Assembly (NCBI GenBank): GCA_903901375.1
Contig: CAIUQV010000529.1
Span: 1-13,882 of the forward strand
Direction: 5' to 3'
DNA length: 13,882 nucleotides
Origin: an uncultured Ignavibacteriota bacterium
GTDB taxonomy: Bacteria; Bacteroidota; Ignavibacteria; Tepidaquicellales; Tepidaquicellaceae
The translations under genes were made by a program, and so were the position numbers. Shown piece after piece: positions 1-7,751 of the stretch. Every line of letters starts with the position of its first letter. The first letter of the stretch is position 1. Below the pieces are notes generated by a model. That model saw only the letters and a program-made list of their open reading frames with translations. It was not told the origin of the DNA and made no database searches.

Positions 1-594
1 ACCTCCATAAAAATGGAATTCAATTTTCCTTTTGCCATTGAAAAACCTGGCTGTATCTAATGCTAAATCTACTCTATACAATTTTTCAAAACTTCTGGCC
101 CATATGACTTTTATGATTTCGGAATTAGAAATTTCTGGATCAACAATTTCTAAATTATTGAAATGGTTATGAATGATTTCTGCATTAAAACCATATAATT
201 TGAAAATATCATACAAATACTTTGTAGCTACAATAACCTTCCTTTTCTTTAATACTATATTTACGAAATCATAATTGTATTTTAAAAACTCTTTTACTTG
301 TCCGTCATGAAAATTATAAACGACTGGCTTATTCCTTAAGAATGATATTACAAAAGCAACTAATATCGGCAAAAATCCAAAATATGCACAACCAACGCCT
401 AAAATTATATCGTAATTTTTTGATTTAAAGAAGGAACTAAACAGTCCATATATTCTTTCAATAGAACTACCATGTGTTGATACAATTTCTGCCTTTATCC
501 CGTCATCATTTAGAGACTTTTCAAGTTCTAAAACCTGAGTTGTAATTCCTCCCTGGGATTTTCTTAAATTTGCTATAATTAAAACGCTGTTCAA
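1..594 (-). CDS. GT4-type glycosyltransferase, N-terminal part (runs off the window)
   Basis: The 198 visible codons encode the N-terminal Rossmann domain of a GT-B glycosyltransferase, probably family GT4. The protein opens with a hydrophobic strand (VLIIANL), followed by a glycine-rich loop (SQGGI, residues 14-18) as in acceptor-side domains of this family. An HDG motif lies at residues 96-98. A strand-turn segment near residues 157-165 (IKVIWARSF) occupies the place where GT4 enzymes enter the nucleotide-sugar domain, and the visible part ends at HFYGG. The C-terminal donor-binding half lies beyond base 1. The only in-frame NTG codon between the upstream in-frame stop at 633-631 and this fold is TTG at 594-592, so I take TTG as the start; no clear Shine-Dalgarno sequence precedes it. 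The gene starts 7 bases after the preceding stop codon. It presumably transfers one sugar of the repeat unit in the cytoplasm; donor and acceptor cannot be read from sequence. Confidence 0.85.
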   Translation of the reverse strand, partial: MNSVLIIANLRKSQGGITTQVLELEKSLNDDGIKAEIVSTHGSSIERIYGLFSSFFKSKNYDIILGVGCAYFGFLPILVAFVISFLRNKPVVYNFHDGQVKEFLKYNYDFVNIVLKKRKVIVATKYLYDIFKLYGFNAEIIHNHFNNLEIVDPEISNSEIIKVIWARSFEKLYRVDLALDTARFFNGKRKIEFHFYGG

Positions 595-601
595 TGCAAC
601 A

Positions 602-2383
602 TTATTGATTAAACCATGTTTGCAAGGATATCAATCTATTAAATTCAGAGGAGTGTTTACCTTCCATAAGATTTGATTTTGCTTTATCCTTTAGTGCTTT
701 TTGACTGAAAACAGGTTCATTTTTGTAATCAGTTTCGATAAAATCTGCTAAAAACAATTTACTCCAATTGTTTTCATCGAAATCAGAATATTTATGCCTG
801 TTGTATTTCCTTTTATAATATAAATAAGGTATTAATAATAATTTTAGTGGATTTAGCAGATATTCAGGAGGGTAACCTCTGTCTACAGAATAAAGATTTA
901 ATTTCCTGTAATTATGTTTTATTATTTCCGCATATATTTTCTGACCGCTCCATCTATGGATTTTTCCAGGTTTGAATGCTTGCTTAAATATTTCTACATA
1001 ATCTGTAGAAAGTAAATATTCCAGTAAATCTATATCATAAAAAGGTGTCAAATTACTGCAAAATTGCCTTTCAAAATGAATTTCGGTACCATAATACATT
1101 CTAAAACCTGTTTCCATTAAATCAATTAAATAATAAAGAAAACCATTTTTTTGATTCTTTAATTTAATTATCCTGTCATGTTTTAATGAGATAATATCTC
1201 TTAATTCTTTCATACAATTATTGTCATGCGGAATAAAAAGATTATTCAGAAATTTATTTTCAAGAAAATCATCAATTATTTTGAAATTACCCAGATAAAA
1301 TAATTGATAATAATTTTCATTTATATAATCTGTTCTTAAATGTACAGGTCTCAAAGTTTCACCCCCGATTAAACCTGAAAGCACATATCTGCTATTTTTA
1401 GCCAATTTCCTAAAAGCATAAATGTAATTAGCCCTTTCATTAAATGACATACCGTCAGAAAAATAAATGACCTTTTTAGCATCTGTTACATAGTTTTCAA
1501 CATATTCATCATCAAGATAAACAGGAGAATAATTAATACCGATATCATTACTTATAGATATAGGAACTCTTGTATTTTCACCGTTACGTTTCCCAAAAGA
1601 ATAAGCACAAATAGACATATCTTGTTTTAAAAGTGAAGAAACAATTGTTCTGCCATCAAATCCACCAGTAAAGGAAACATTAAAACACTCATTTAATTGA
1701 GCTTTTTGTTTAACCGAAGAGTTAAAAAGATGAATATATTTCTCAACATTGAATTTTTCATAATTAATTGGCTCAAACAAATCTATTACACTAAGACCAA
1801 AGGATTTCCTGGTAGTATTATTTTCATAATGTATTACTTCACCTGGTTTTACTCTTTTAACTCCTTTGAAAAATGTATTTTCATCTAATTCATAAGTAAA
1901 CAATGTTTTCTGATAAATTGTAGTAAAATTATAATCCAATTTCAGATGCTTGAAATGGTTAAGATTATTACTTACTATCATTTTATCTGAATCATAATAA
2001 TAATATACATGAGTCAGACCCAATTGATTATTAATTATTGAAATACTTCTTTTAATTATATCAATCAGGAAAATACAATAATTTCCTTTATATTTAAGAT
2101 GTATATTCTGATTATTTTTAATATCATTTAATACCTCAGTCAATGTCAATTTATATCCATCTTTTGCTTTATATCCATCCCGTAGAAATACATCACCATA
2201 AACCCATATTATATGATTTAAATCAGCAAAGAAATATCTATTTCTGTCATTTGTCAATCCTTCAAAATGATACCAAGACGATTCACTAAGCAATTTTTCT
2301 TTATCACCCATTTCGAAAAAATGATTCCCTTTGTATGGTTCATAAAACGAGTTTTCTCTTATTTGTAAAAGAAAATCATACAT
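602..2383 (-). CDS. Asparagine-synthetase-like protein lacking the glutaminase cysteine
   Basis: This 593-residue protein has the two-domain layout of class B asparagine synthetases. The N-terminal half (about 1-200) resembles a class II glutaminase fold, with DVFLRDGY in the area of a normal NGEIYN segment and a KGNYCIFLID strand (99-108) matching the usual FNGMWSFVIFD. It begins MYDFLL, so the obligatory Cys2 nucleophile is absent. The synthetase half starts near 210 and carries FTGGFDGR (238-245), a changed form of the ATP-pyrophosphatase loop SGGxDS. SGLIGGE (336-342) sits where the second nucleotide-site motif is expected. Without Cys2 it should not hydrolyse glutamine, so it may adenylate a carboxylate and use free ammonia or an amine, in the manner of beta-lactam synthetase; this is inference. 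It overlaps the upstream dehydrogenase by 8 bases. Family assignment is firm; substrate is unknown. Confidence 0.85.
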   Translation of the reverse strand: MYDFLLQIRENSFYEPYKGNHFFEMGDKEKLLSESSWYHFEGLTNDRNRYFFADLNHIIWVYGDVFLRDGYKAKDGYKLTLTEVLNDIKNNQNIHLKYKGNYCIFLIDIIKRSISIINNQLGLTHVYYYYDSDKMIVSNNLNHFKHLKLDYNFTTIYQKTLFTYELDENTFFKGVKRVKPGEVIHYENNTTRKSFGLSVIDLFEPINYEKFNVEKYIHLFNSSVKQKAQLNECFNVSFTGGFDGRTIVSSLLKQDMSICAYSFGKRNGENTRVPISISNDIGINYSPVYLDDEYVENYVTDAKKVIYFSDGMSFNERANYIYAFRKLAKNSRYVLSGLIGGETLRPVHLRTDYINENYYQLFYLGNFKIIDDFLENKFLNNLFIPHDNNCMKELRDIISLKHDRIIKLKNQKNGFLYYLIDLMETGFRMYYGTEIHFERQFCSNLTPFYDIDLLEYLLSTDYVEIFKQAFKPGKIHRWSGQKIYAEIIKHNYRKLNLYSVDRGYPPEYLLNPLKLLLIPYLYYKRKYNRHKYSDFDENNWSKLFLADFIETDYKNEPVFSQKALKDKAKSNLMEGKHSSEFNRLISLQTWFNQ

Positions 2384-3350
2384 ATTTGTCTAAGTATAAT
2401 TTAAGTTTAGAAGAAAAATCTTCCATTACATTCAAATAAAACTTGTTAATATTACCTGAAATATGTGGAGTGATAACTAAATTGTGAAGTTTCCATAATT
2501 TGCTATACCTGGACAAAGGTTCATTTACTGTAACATCTAAAGCAGCACCTGCTATTATTTTATTCTTAAGAGCATAGTACAAATCATCTTCATTAATTAC
2601 CGACCCCCTCGAAATATTAATCAGAAAAGCACTTCTTTTCATCTTAGCAAATGAATCTTTATTGAAAAGGTCTTTTGTTTCTGAAGTTAAATTGACTGCC
2701 ACAATGACTATATCGCATGACTCCAGTAAATCATCAAATTTTTTACAAAAGAAATCAACACTTATATATTTTTCATCAATAATATCATGACCATATATCG
2801 TACATCCATTTTTTTTGAATATCTCAGCAATTTTTTTACCATTATTACCTAACCCGACTACTCCCACTATTTTGTCATTCAATTTAGAAAACTCAAATGG
2901 TATTATTTCCTGATGCCATTTTTTCCTATATTGATTTTTAAAATACTTAGCACTCTCATTTAACAATAATAAAGAGTATGTCAAACAATATTCGGCAACA
3001 GAGATACATGAGACCCCTTTTGCATAATGCACTTCAGTTATTGAATTATCAAATCTATCAGGTTGAGATAAGCCGTAATATTGCATTTGCAAATTACTTT
3101 TATCATAATAAAAATTATCTCCAAATGAGAACATTACATTTGCATCTTTGATAAACTTATATCCGACATATTTGTTATTAAAAAACTTAATTTCTAATTC
3201 AGAAGTATTAATAACTTTATTTAATACTGACATCCATATATCTTCGGAAAAATAATTATTGGTCTCAATAAGAACTTTCACTTTATCATTGGTTATCCAA
3301 TTTCCTCTATTTACCAAAGAACAAATTTTATAAGGAAACATTTTAATCAT
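2376..3350 (-). CDS. D-2-hydroxyacid dehydrogenase (NAD-dependent)
   Basis: This enzyme interconverts a 2-keto acid and a D-2-hydroxy acid using NAD(P)H. At 324 residues it has normal family length. The nucleotide-binding loop GLGNNG is at 166-171, followed by an acidic strand end (HDIID, 188-192) that favours NAD(H). The catalytic triad of the family is visible: Arg248 in NISRGS, Glu277 in VNEPL and His296 in TPHISG. The N-terminal 110 residues, part of the substrate-binding domain, are divergent, so the substrate cannot be named. The start ATG overlaps the stop of the ATP-grasp gene as ATGA; a second ATG three codons later is a possible alternative. Its position between an ATP-grasp ligase and an AsnB-like protein suggests that it makes a hydroxy acid for attachment to a sugar (inference) rather than serving serine or central metabolism. 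Confidence 0.9.
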   Translation of the reverse strand: MIKMFPYKICSLVNRGNWITNDKVKVLIETNNYFSEDIWMSVLNKVINTSELEIKFFNNKYVGYKFIKDANVMFSFGDNFYYDKSNLQMQYYGLSQPDRFDNSITEVHYAKGVSCISVAEYCLTYSLLLLNESAKYFKNQYRKKWHQEIIPFEFSKLNDKIVGVVGLGNNGKKIAEIFKKNGCTIYGHDIIDEKYISVDFFCKKFDDLLESCDIVIVAVNLTSETKDLFNKDSFAKMKRSAFLINISRGSVINEDDLYYALKNKIIAGAALDVTVNEPLSRYSKLWKLHNLVITPHISGNINKFYLNVMEDFSSKLKLYLDKYV

Positions 3351-4519
3351 ATATTTCTTTTAAAGTAACTGGGAATACGACTTAATTTCTTTGAAAAAAA
3401 CACTTCATAAAAAGATGGAAGTAAATCATCACTTGCTAAATCAGAATAAACTTTTTCTCCCTTAATTTCATCAATCCAATCAAACAAAGTCATTTCCCCA
3501 TTCTTTCTATAGTTAAGAAAAGATGTTATATCCATGTATAGATTTATCCATTTAACACCTTTTGAATAGTTTAGTGAATACACGTAATTATTCGAATTTG
3601 TTAGGTATGAATATTCGATCATTGGAAAGTTCAATCCGCATTTAGTTGGTAAAATATTTTGCTGCCAGTAGCGAGAATTGATTTCTATTAATTTATACCT
3701 GTTATCTCGTTCATCATATTTGAATTCAATTGAACCAACCCCTTTATAATCGATTTGTTCAAACACAATTCTGCCAATCTCTCTAATTTCTTCATTAAAA
3801 ATACTCTTAACTAATGAACCAACTCCGTATTTAACTGGATTCTGTCTTAATTTCTGAAGCATAAATTCAGCGAGCAGTTCCCCATTTTTCCCTCTGTATG
3901 AATTATATTTAAAAAACTTATTATCATTTCCGGGAATAATTTCTTGTAAAACGTATTTGATATTAAGTTCTTCAAGCATTTTTAAATTTATATCAAGTTC
4001 ATTTTGATTCTCTACCAGAATAACTTTGGTACTGCTATTTAGATTATTTCGCCATACATTAACATTTTCCGCTTTGATAATTAGTGGGAATGAATATCCT
4101 TCTGAATCTGAATATGTTTTTGGGCAATCTATACCAAGTAAACTGATTTTCTCATACAATAAATTTTTATTTAAAGCTAATTTGACTGTATCTGTATCAG
4201 GAATATTCATCAATAATAAGTTCTTAAAAATATCTCTGTTTTTTGAAAATACTTCAAGAAAGTCATCTGAAGCAATGTACAATACAGGTTTATATTGCAA
4301 AGATAAGGTTATATCGATTACAAATTTAATGAATAATTTTTCATCATTAACTGGGTTGGGACATAATTTAAAATTTATGTATCTGGAATAAGCTCCTATG
4401 TCTTTTTTGTAATCGAAACCAAACACTTCTATTTCGTTTCTTCCTAAACTTCTGCCAATTCCAAGGCCAGTTTCAAACATTCCAAAAACAAATGCCGGAT
4501 GTATTTTATCTAATTGCAT
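3347..4519 (-). CDS. ATP-grasp domain protein (carboxylate-amine/thiol ligase-like)
   Basis: ATP-grasp enzymes activate a carboxylate as an acyl phosphate and join it to an amine or other nucleophile. The 390-residue protein has an N-terminal pre-ATP-grasp Rossmann-like domain (about 1-110, with FGMFETGLGIGRSLG at 12-26). ATP-binding lysines are likely at 118 (LNKNLL) and 149 (PLIIKAE), and the hinge strand is YVLQEIIPG (189-197). The metal-binding end of the fold is intact: Glu265 in GSIEFKYD and IEINSRYW at 278-285, where Glu279, Asn281 and Arg283 match the usual E-N-R pattern. It resembles the carbamoyl-phosphate-synthase-like ATP-grasp proteins often met in glycan clusters; it does not look like a D-Ala-D-Ala ligase. 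It overlaps the deacetylase gene by 14 bases and the dehydrogenase by 4. Substrates are unknown; acylation of a sugar amine is an inference. Confidence 0.85.
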   Translation of the reverse strand: MQLDKIHPAFVFGMFETGLGIGRSLGRNEIEVFGFDYKKDIGAYSRYINFKLCPNPVNDEKLFIKFVIDITLSLQYKPVLYIASDDFLEVFSKNRDIFKNLLLMNIPDTDTVKLALNKNLLYEKISLLGIDCPKTYSDSEGYSFPLIIKAENVNVWRNNLNSSTKVILVENQNELDINLKMLEELNIKYVLQEIIPGNDNKFFKYNSYRGKNGELLAEFMLQKLRQNPVKYGVGSLVKSIFNEEIREIGRIVFEQIDYKGVGSIEFKYDERDNRYKLIEINSRYWQQNILPTKCGLNFPMIEYSYLTNSNNYVYSLNYSKGVKWINLYMDITSFLNYRKNGEMTLFDWIDEIKGEKVYSDLASDDLLPSFYEVFFSKKLSRIPSYFKRNI

Positions 4520-5492
4520 TTTTATTCAAATAATCTGCATAGTCAGATGCCGTAGTAATGTATACAGTGTCTCTCTTCTCATTAAATTCCTGGAATACTG
4601 AGGGCATAATTTCATTTATAAATCTCGAATTAATTGATGGATGAAACCATAATACACAAACTGTATTACTTTGAATTGATCTTCTCAATATTTCACGATA
4701 TCTTTTAATATGATATTTAACACTCCAATCATCAAAACTAACAAACTCCCATGTGCTCTTAATCTCCCATAGTTTATTCTTATATAAATTAGGATATCCA
4801 AGGATATTATCATAATCAGTTCTGTAAGTAGTAAATCCATTTTCAATAAGTCCATCAAGATTACCTATTGTATGCGCTGGATGGACAAAGGAAGAAAGTT
4901 TAATGTTAAAATCACTTGCTGCCACTTTGCAAGCAGCAATGTCTGAATTAAAAACCTCTGGAGGACAGTTTTTATCAGTACAATCCAGATGTGAAAATGT
5001 ATGACAACCAATTTCGTGATTTACACTTTGATTTTGAATCAGTGTTATTAAATCCGGACAATACCAATTGTTATTCTCATTAATATTTGAACATGGATCC
5101 GCGTCAAACCAATCTCCTTTTGTGTATTCCCAGAAGTTATTCTCAAAGTAATCTGGTCTTAATAAATTAGGATGTGCAAGACCATTTTCCTTATCACATT
5201 TATTAAGGAATAAATGTCCTACAGTAGCCCAGGTTATTGGTATTTTAAAATCCTCGCAAACGCTCAATATTTGAGGTATATTTTCTCTTTCTTTCTTTCC
5301 CAACAACTCGCTATATTCAATTTTATTTGGGATTGCTTTTGAAAATCGCCAAGCCCAAGCTAATTCAAAATCAGCATACAAAATTAATACAGATTTATAA
5401 CCATTTGGTATATACCTTTTGTAATCTTTTGTCTTTTCAATTTTTGGATCAAAACCAAGAGCAAACTTTATTTTATTAATAAAGTGTTTCAA
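4506..5492 (-). CDS. Polysaccharide deacetylase-like (CE4/NodB-fold) protein, TTG start
   Basis: The 328-residue protein matches the NodB-homology fold of carbohydrate esterase family 4, which removes N- or O-acetyl groups using a metal held by one Asp and two His. The metal-site motif HTFSH is at 164-168, after NHEIGC. Later family positions may be FVHPAH (202-207) and LWFHPS (281-286, His284). Motif 1 is changed: YADFELAW (39-46) has Asp-Phe-Glu in place of the usual Asp-Asp. There is no signal peptide or membrane segment, so it should act in the cytoplasm, unlike typical secreted deacetylases. The start is TTG at 5492-5490; a stop lies in frame at 5498-5496 and the next Met is residue 296. 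The TTG overlaps the preceding TGA stop as TTGA, suggesting translational coupling. It opens the acyl-modification block. Confidence 0.85.
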   Translation of the reverse strand: MKHFINKIKFALGFDPKIEKTKDYKRYIPNGYKSVLILYADFELAWAWRFSKAIPNKIEYSELLGKKERENIPQILSVCEDFKIPITWATVGHLFLNKCDKENGLAHPNLLRPDYFENNFWEYTKGDWFDADPCSNINENNNWYCPDLITLIQNQSVNHEIGCHTFSHLDCTDKNCPPEVFNSDIAACKVAASDFNIKLSSFVHPAHTIGNLDGLIENGFTTYRTDYDNILGYPNLYKNKLWEIKSTWEFVSFDDWSVKYHIKRYREILRRSIQSNTVCVLWFHPSINSRFINEIMPSVFQEFNEKRDTVYITTASDYADYLNKNAIR

Positions 5493-6586
5493 TTTCTATA
5501 TAATTTTGTATATATGTTTTCTAATTTTCTAATATTTTTCATAATATCAAACTTATGTGATATTTTCTTCTTGGCATTTTCAATAATGTTTAACCTACTA
5601 TGTTCATCATTTCTCAGCCTTCTCAATATTTCAACAATTCCTGATACATCATATTTATCTACCAAAAATCCATCCACTCCATTATCTATTATTTCATTGG
5701 ATGCCCCTATATCTGAAACTATAGGAATTACACCAGAGGCCATATATTCTAATACAGAGTTTGAAATACCTTCTCCATATTCTTCAGTAGAAAATAGGAA
5801 TCCTACTGAAATATCATTAAGAAATGATTCAACATTTTCTATATTACCGGTAAATACAATACTTTCAAAAAATTCATTTTCAGAAGCCATTTCCGATTTA
5901 TATTTGGAAAGATACTTACCTGAACCAACAGCATAGGCTTTATCGATAAGGTTTAGCTGAATTAATCTTTTAGCAACTTTAAAATAAGTTGAATAATCTT
6001 TATAATCTGTAAAATTTGCAACCATCGCCACATTCACTTTTTCATTATTTCTTGTGCCATTAAATCTATTTCTATCAATAAAATTATATAATACTTCGCC
6101 ATTTGTATTATAACAGGATAGACCTTTTACTGAATTACTTATATTTTTATCTGAAAAAGAAAGAAGCAACTTTTTAAACTTTTTATGCCATCCTTTGTCT
6201 AGATAAGTATCCTGAATCGAAGCATTAACAATTTTTGAGTTATAAATCTTTGAAGGCAGAAATGTATACAATGATGATAATAAATCATAAGAATGAACTA
6301 TGTCAGGTTTGAACCTTTCAAAAGCTTCAAATACAGAAATAAACGGTTCAAATACATTTTTATCTTTCTTAAAAACTATAAAATAATCTGATATTTGTTT
6401 AGATAATTCAGAATAATACTGATTCGAATTAAAAGTAATTAAACCTATTTCGAATAAATTCCTATCCAGGTTTTTAATTGTTTCAATTAATTGACGTTCT
6501 TTACCACCATTTCCAAGTCCGTCTGATGCATAGAGTATTTTAATTTTTTTATTCAGAATATTACTCGGTAATGTTTTTATCAACAT
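5489..6586 (-). CDS. Glycosyltransferase family 4
   Basis: A 365-residue GT-B, retaining-type glycosyltransferase. The N-terminal domain has the GNGGKERQ loop (25-32), typical of GT4 enzymes whose members read GGxE/GGxER, and a DIVHSYD strand (95-101). The C-terminal donor domain begins near VAMVANF (186-192) and carries GSGKY (221-225) for the nucleotide. The EX7E motif is intact, with Glu272 and Glu280 in EGISNSVLEYMASG, followed by PIVSDIGASNEII. It should add a sugar to the lipid-linked intermediate at the inner face of the cytoplasmic membrane; the donor is not predictable. The gene starts inside the end of the upstream glycosyltransferase with a 26-base overlap. The ATG is preceded by a weak purine run (AAAAAGAGA). 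Confidence 0.92.
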   Translation of the reverse strand: MLIKTLPSNILNKKIKILYASDGLGNGGKERQLIETIKNLDRNLFEIGLITFNSNQYYSELSKQISDYFIVFKKDKNVFEPFISVFEAFERFKPDIVHSYDLLSSLYTFLPSKIYNSKIVNASIQDTYLDKGWHKKFKKLLLSFSDKNISNSVKGLSCYNTNGEVLYNFIDRNRFNGTRNNEKVNVAMVANFTDYKDYSTYFKVAKRLIQLNLIDKAYAVGSGKYLSKYKSEMASENEFFESIVFTGNIENVESFLNDISVGFLFSTEEYGEGISNSVLEYMASGVIPIVSDIGASNEIIDNGVDGFLVDKYDVSGIVEILRRLRNDEHSRLNIIENAKKKISHKFDIMKNIRKLENIYTKLYRN

Positions 6587-7751
6587 TAGTCTCTTTTTGA
6601 TAAACTTCTATCTGCTTATTCACGTTCGATTCCCAATTAATTTTTCCGTTTATACAAAACTCCTTAACATTATCTGATAATTCATTTAATTTATCTGAAT
6701 CATTACACAAATAATAAAGTTTATCTGCAAGTTCGTCAACATCACTATTTGTAAATAGAAGTCCGGTCTTATTATTAATAACAACTTCAGGCATTCCTCC
6801 GACAATTGAAGCAACAACTGGTTTATTAAAATTATAAGCAGTCATTATAACCCCACTATGAGTCGAATCAGTATAAGGTGCAACGACAAACTTACAGTTT
6901 TTAACCAGATATACCAATTCCGAAGGCGATAAATATTTGTTAAGATAAATCACTTTTTCTTTATTCAGCATATCAGGTGGAATATTGCCTTCGCCTGCAA
7001 CTACCAGATAATGTTCATTTAATTCGTATTTTACTTTATCATATGCATTCATTAAGACATCAAGCCCTTTATATTTTGAGATCCTTCCAAAAAACAGGAA
7101 ATACTTCTCAGGTAATTTAATTTTCTTAGGTGCGAAAGAATTATACACATCAAAAACTCCTGAATAAACATTATCAACAGTCTCATCATTAACTTCAAAA
7201 TACTTTATGAACTCTTTCTTTAAATAGTAATAATGTTGTATATGATGTATATTAAATTTTGTATATATCTTATTTAATAAGTCGCCTGAATAATTTTCTT
7301 CTCCAGAATGGGATTTATAATCATGCAAGGTCCATACCCTTTTATTTACTTTTAAATGTTTTAAAAGATACAAGAGAAAACCTGATGTACCGTTAAAATG
7401 AATGACATCATAATTTTCCTCATTGATGTATTTAGATGCATCTTTTATAATTTTATAATTCAGGAGACCTTCTTTCTTGTGAATAAATTTCCTGCTGGGT
7501 GTTTTCAAAAATCTGAATTTAAAAGATCCATCGATATAATTACTAATTTCTTTCGGTAAATACTTTGTAACAACTTGTTCATCAACCGTTAGTCCGTTAG
7601 GCAGACTATGTAAATCCAAATCCAATATCCCCTGCCTGAATTTATCACCACTGACAACATACATTAAAGTTAAATCAGTTTTTTTTGCCAGATGTTTAGA
7701 AAGCGATAAAACATTATCGGGATTTCCAAATGCAATAATTAATACTTTCAT
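6561..7751 (-). CDS. Glycosyltransferase family 4-like, EX7E motif not conserved
   Basis: A 396-residue GT-B glycosyltransferase. Visible landmarks are VIHFNGTSG (116-124) and VWTLHDY (139-145) in the acceptor domain, then FFGRISKYKG (220-229) and VVAGEG (250-255) in the donor domain. The donor site near HSGVIMTAYNFNKPVV (298-313) aligns with the region that holds EX7E in classical GT4 enzymes, but neither glutamate is present. The following VGGMPEVV and TGLLF segments are typical GT4. A divergent GT4 branch fits better than an inactive protein because the rest of the fold is well kept. The ATG shares one base with the TAA stop of the dehydrogenase gene (TAATG). It presumably adds the uronic acid or an adjacent sugar, but that is guessed from position only. 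Confidence 0.9.
   Translation of the reverse strand: MKVLIIAFGNPDNVLSLSKHLAKKTDLTLMYVVSGDKFRQGILDLDLHSLPNGLTVDEQVVTKYLPKEISNYIDGSFKFRFLKTPSRKFIHKKEGLLNYKIIKDASKYINEENYDVIHFNGTSGFLLYLLKHLKVNKRVWTLHDYKSHSGEENYSGDLLNKIYTKFNIHHIQHYYYLKKEFIKYFEVNDETVDNVYSGVFDVYNSFAPKKIKLPEKYFLFFGRISKYKGLDVLMNAYDKVKYELNEHYLVVAGEGNIPPDMLNKEKVIYLNKYLSPSELVYLVKNCKFVVAPYTDSTHSGVIMTAYNFNKPVVASIVGGMPEVVINNKTGLLFTNSDVDELADKLYYLCNDSDKLNELSDNVKEFCINGKINWESNVNKQIEVYQKETNVDKNITE

Noticed and set aside
4026..4391. Plus-strand open frame of 121 codons
   Set aside because: It is antisense to the ATP-grasp gene, whose motifs are intact, and the translation shows no family features.
2376..4519. VanH-VanA-like pair (dehydrogenase plus D-Ala-D-Lac ligase) for glycopeptide resistance
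   Set aside because: The chemistry is parallel, but the ATP-grasp protein does not show D-Ala-D-Ala ligase features, no VanX-type gene is present and the context is glycan synthesis.
5484..5936. Plus-strand open frame of 150 codons
   Set aside because: It lies almost wholly antisense to a well-supported glycosyltransferase, has low-complexity hydrophobic composition and shows no recognisable domain.
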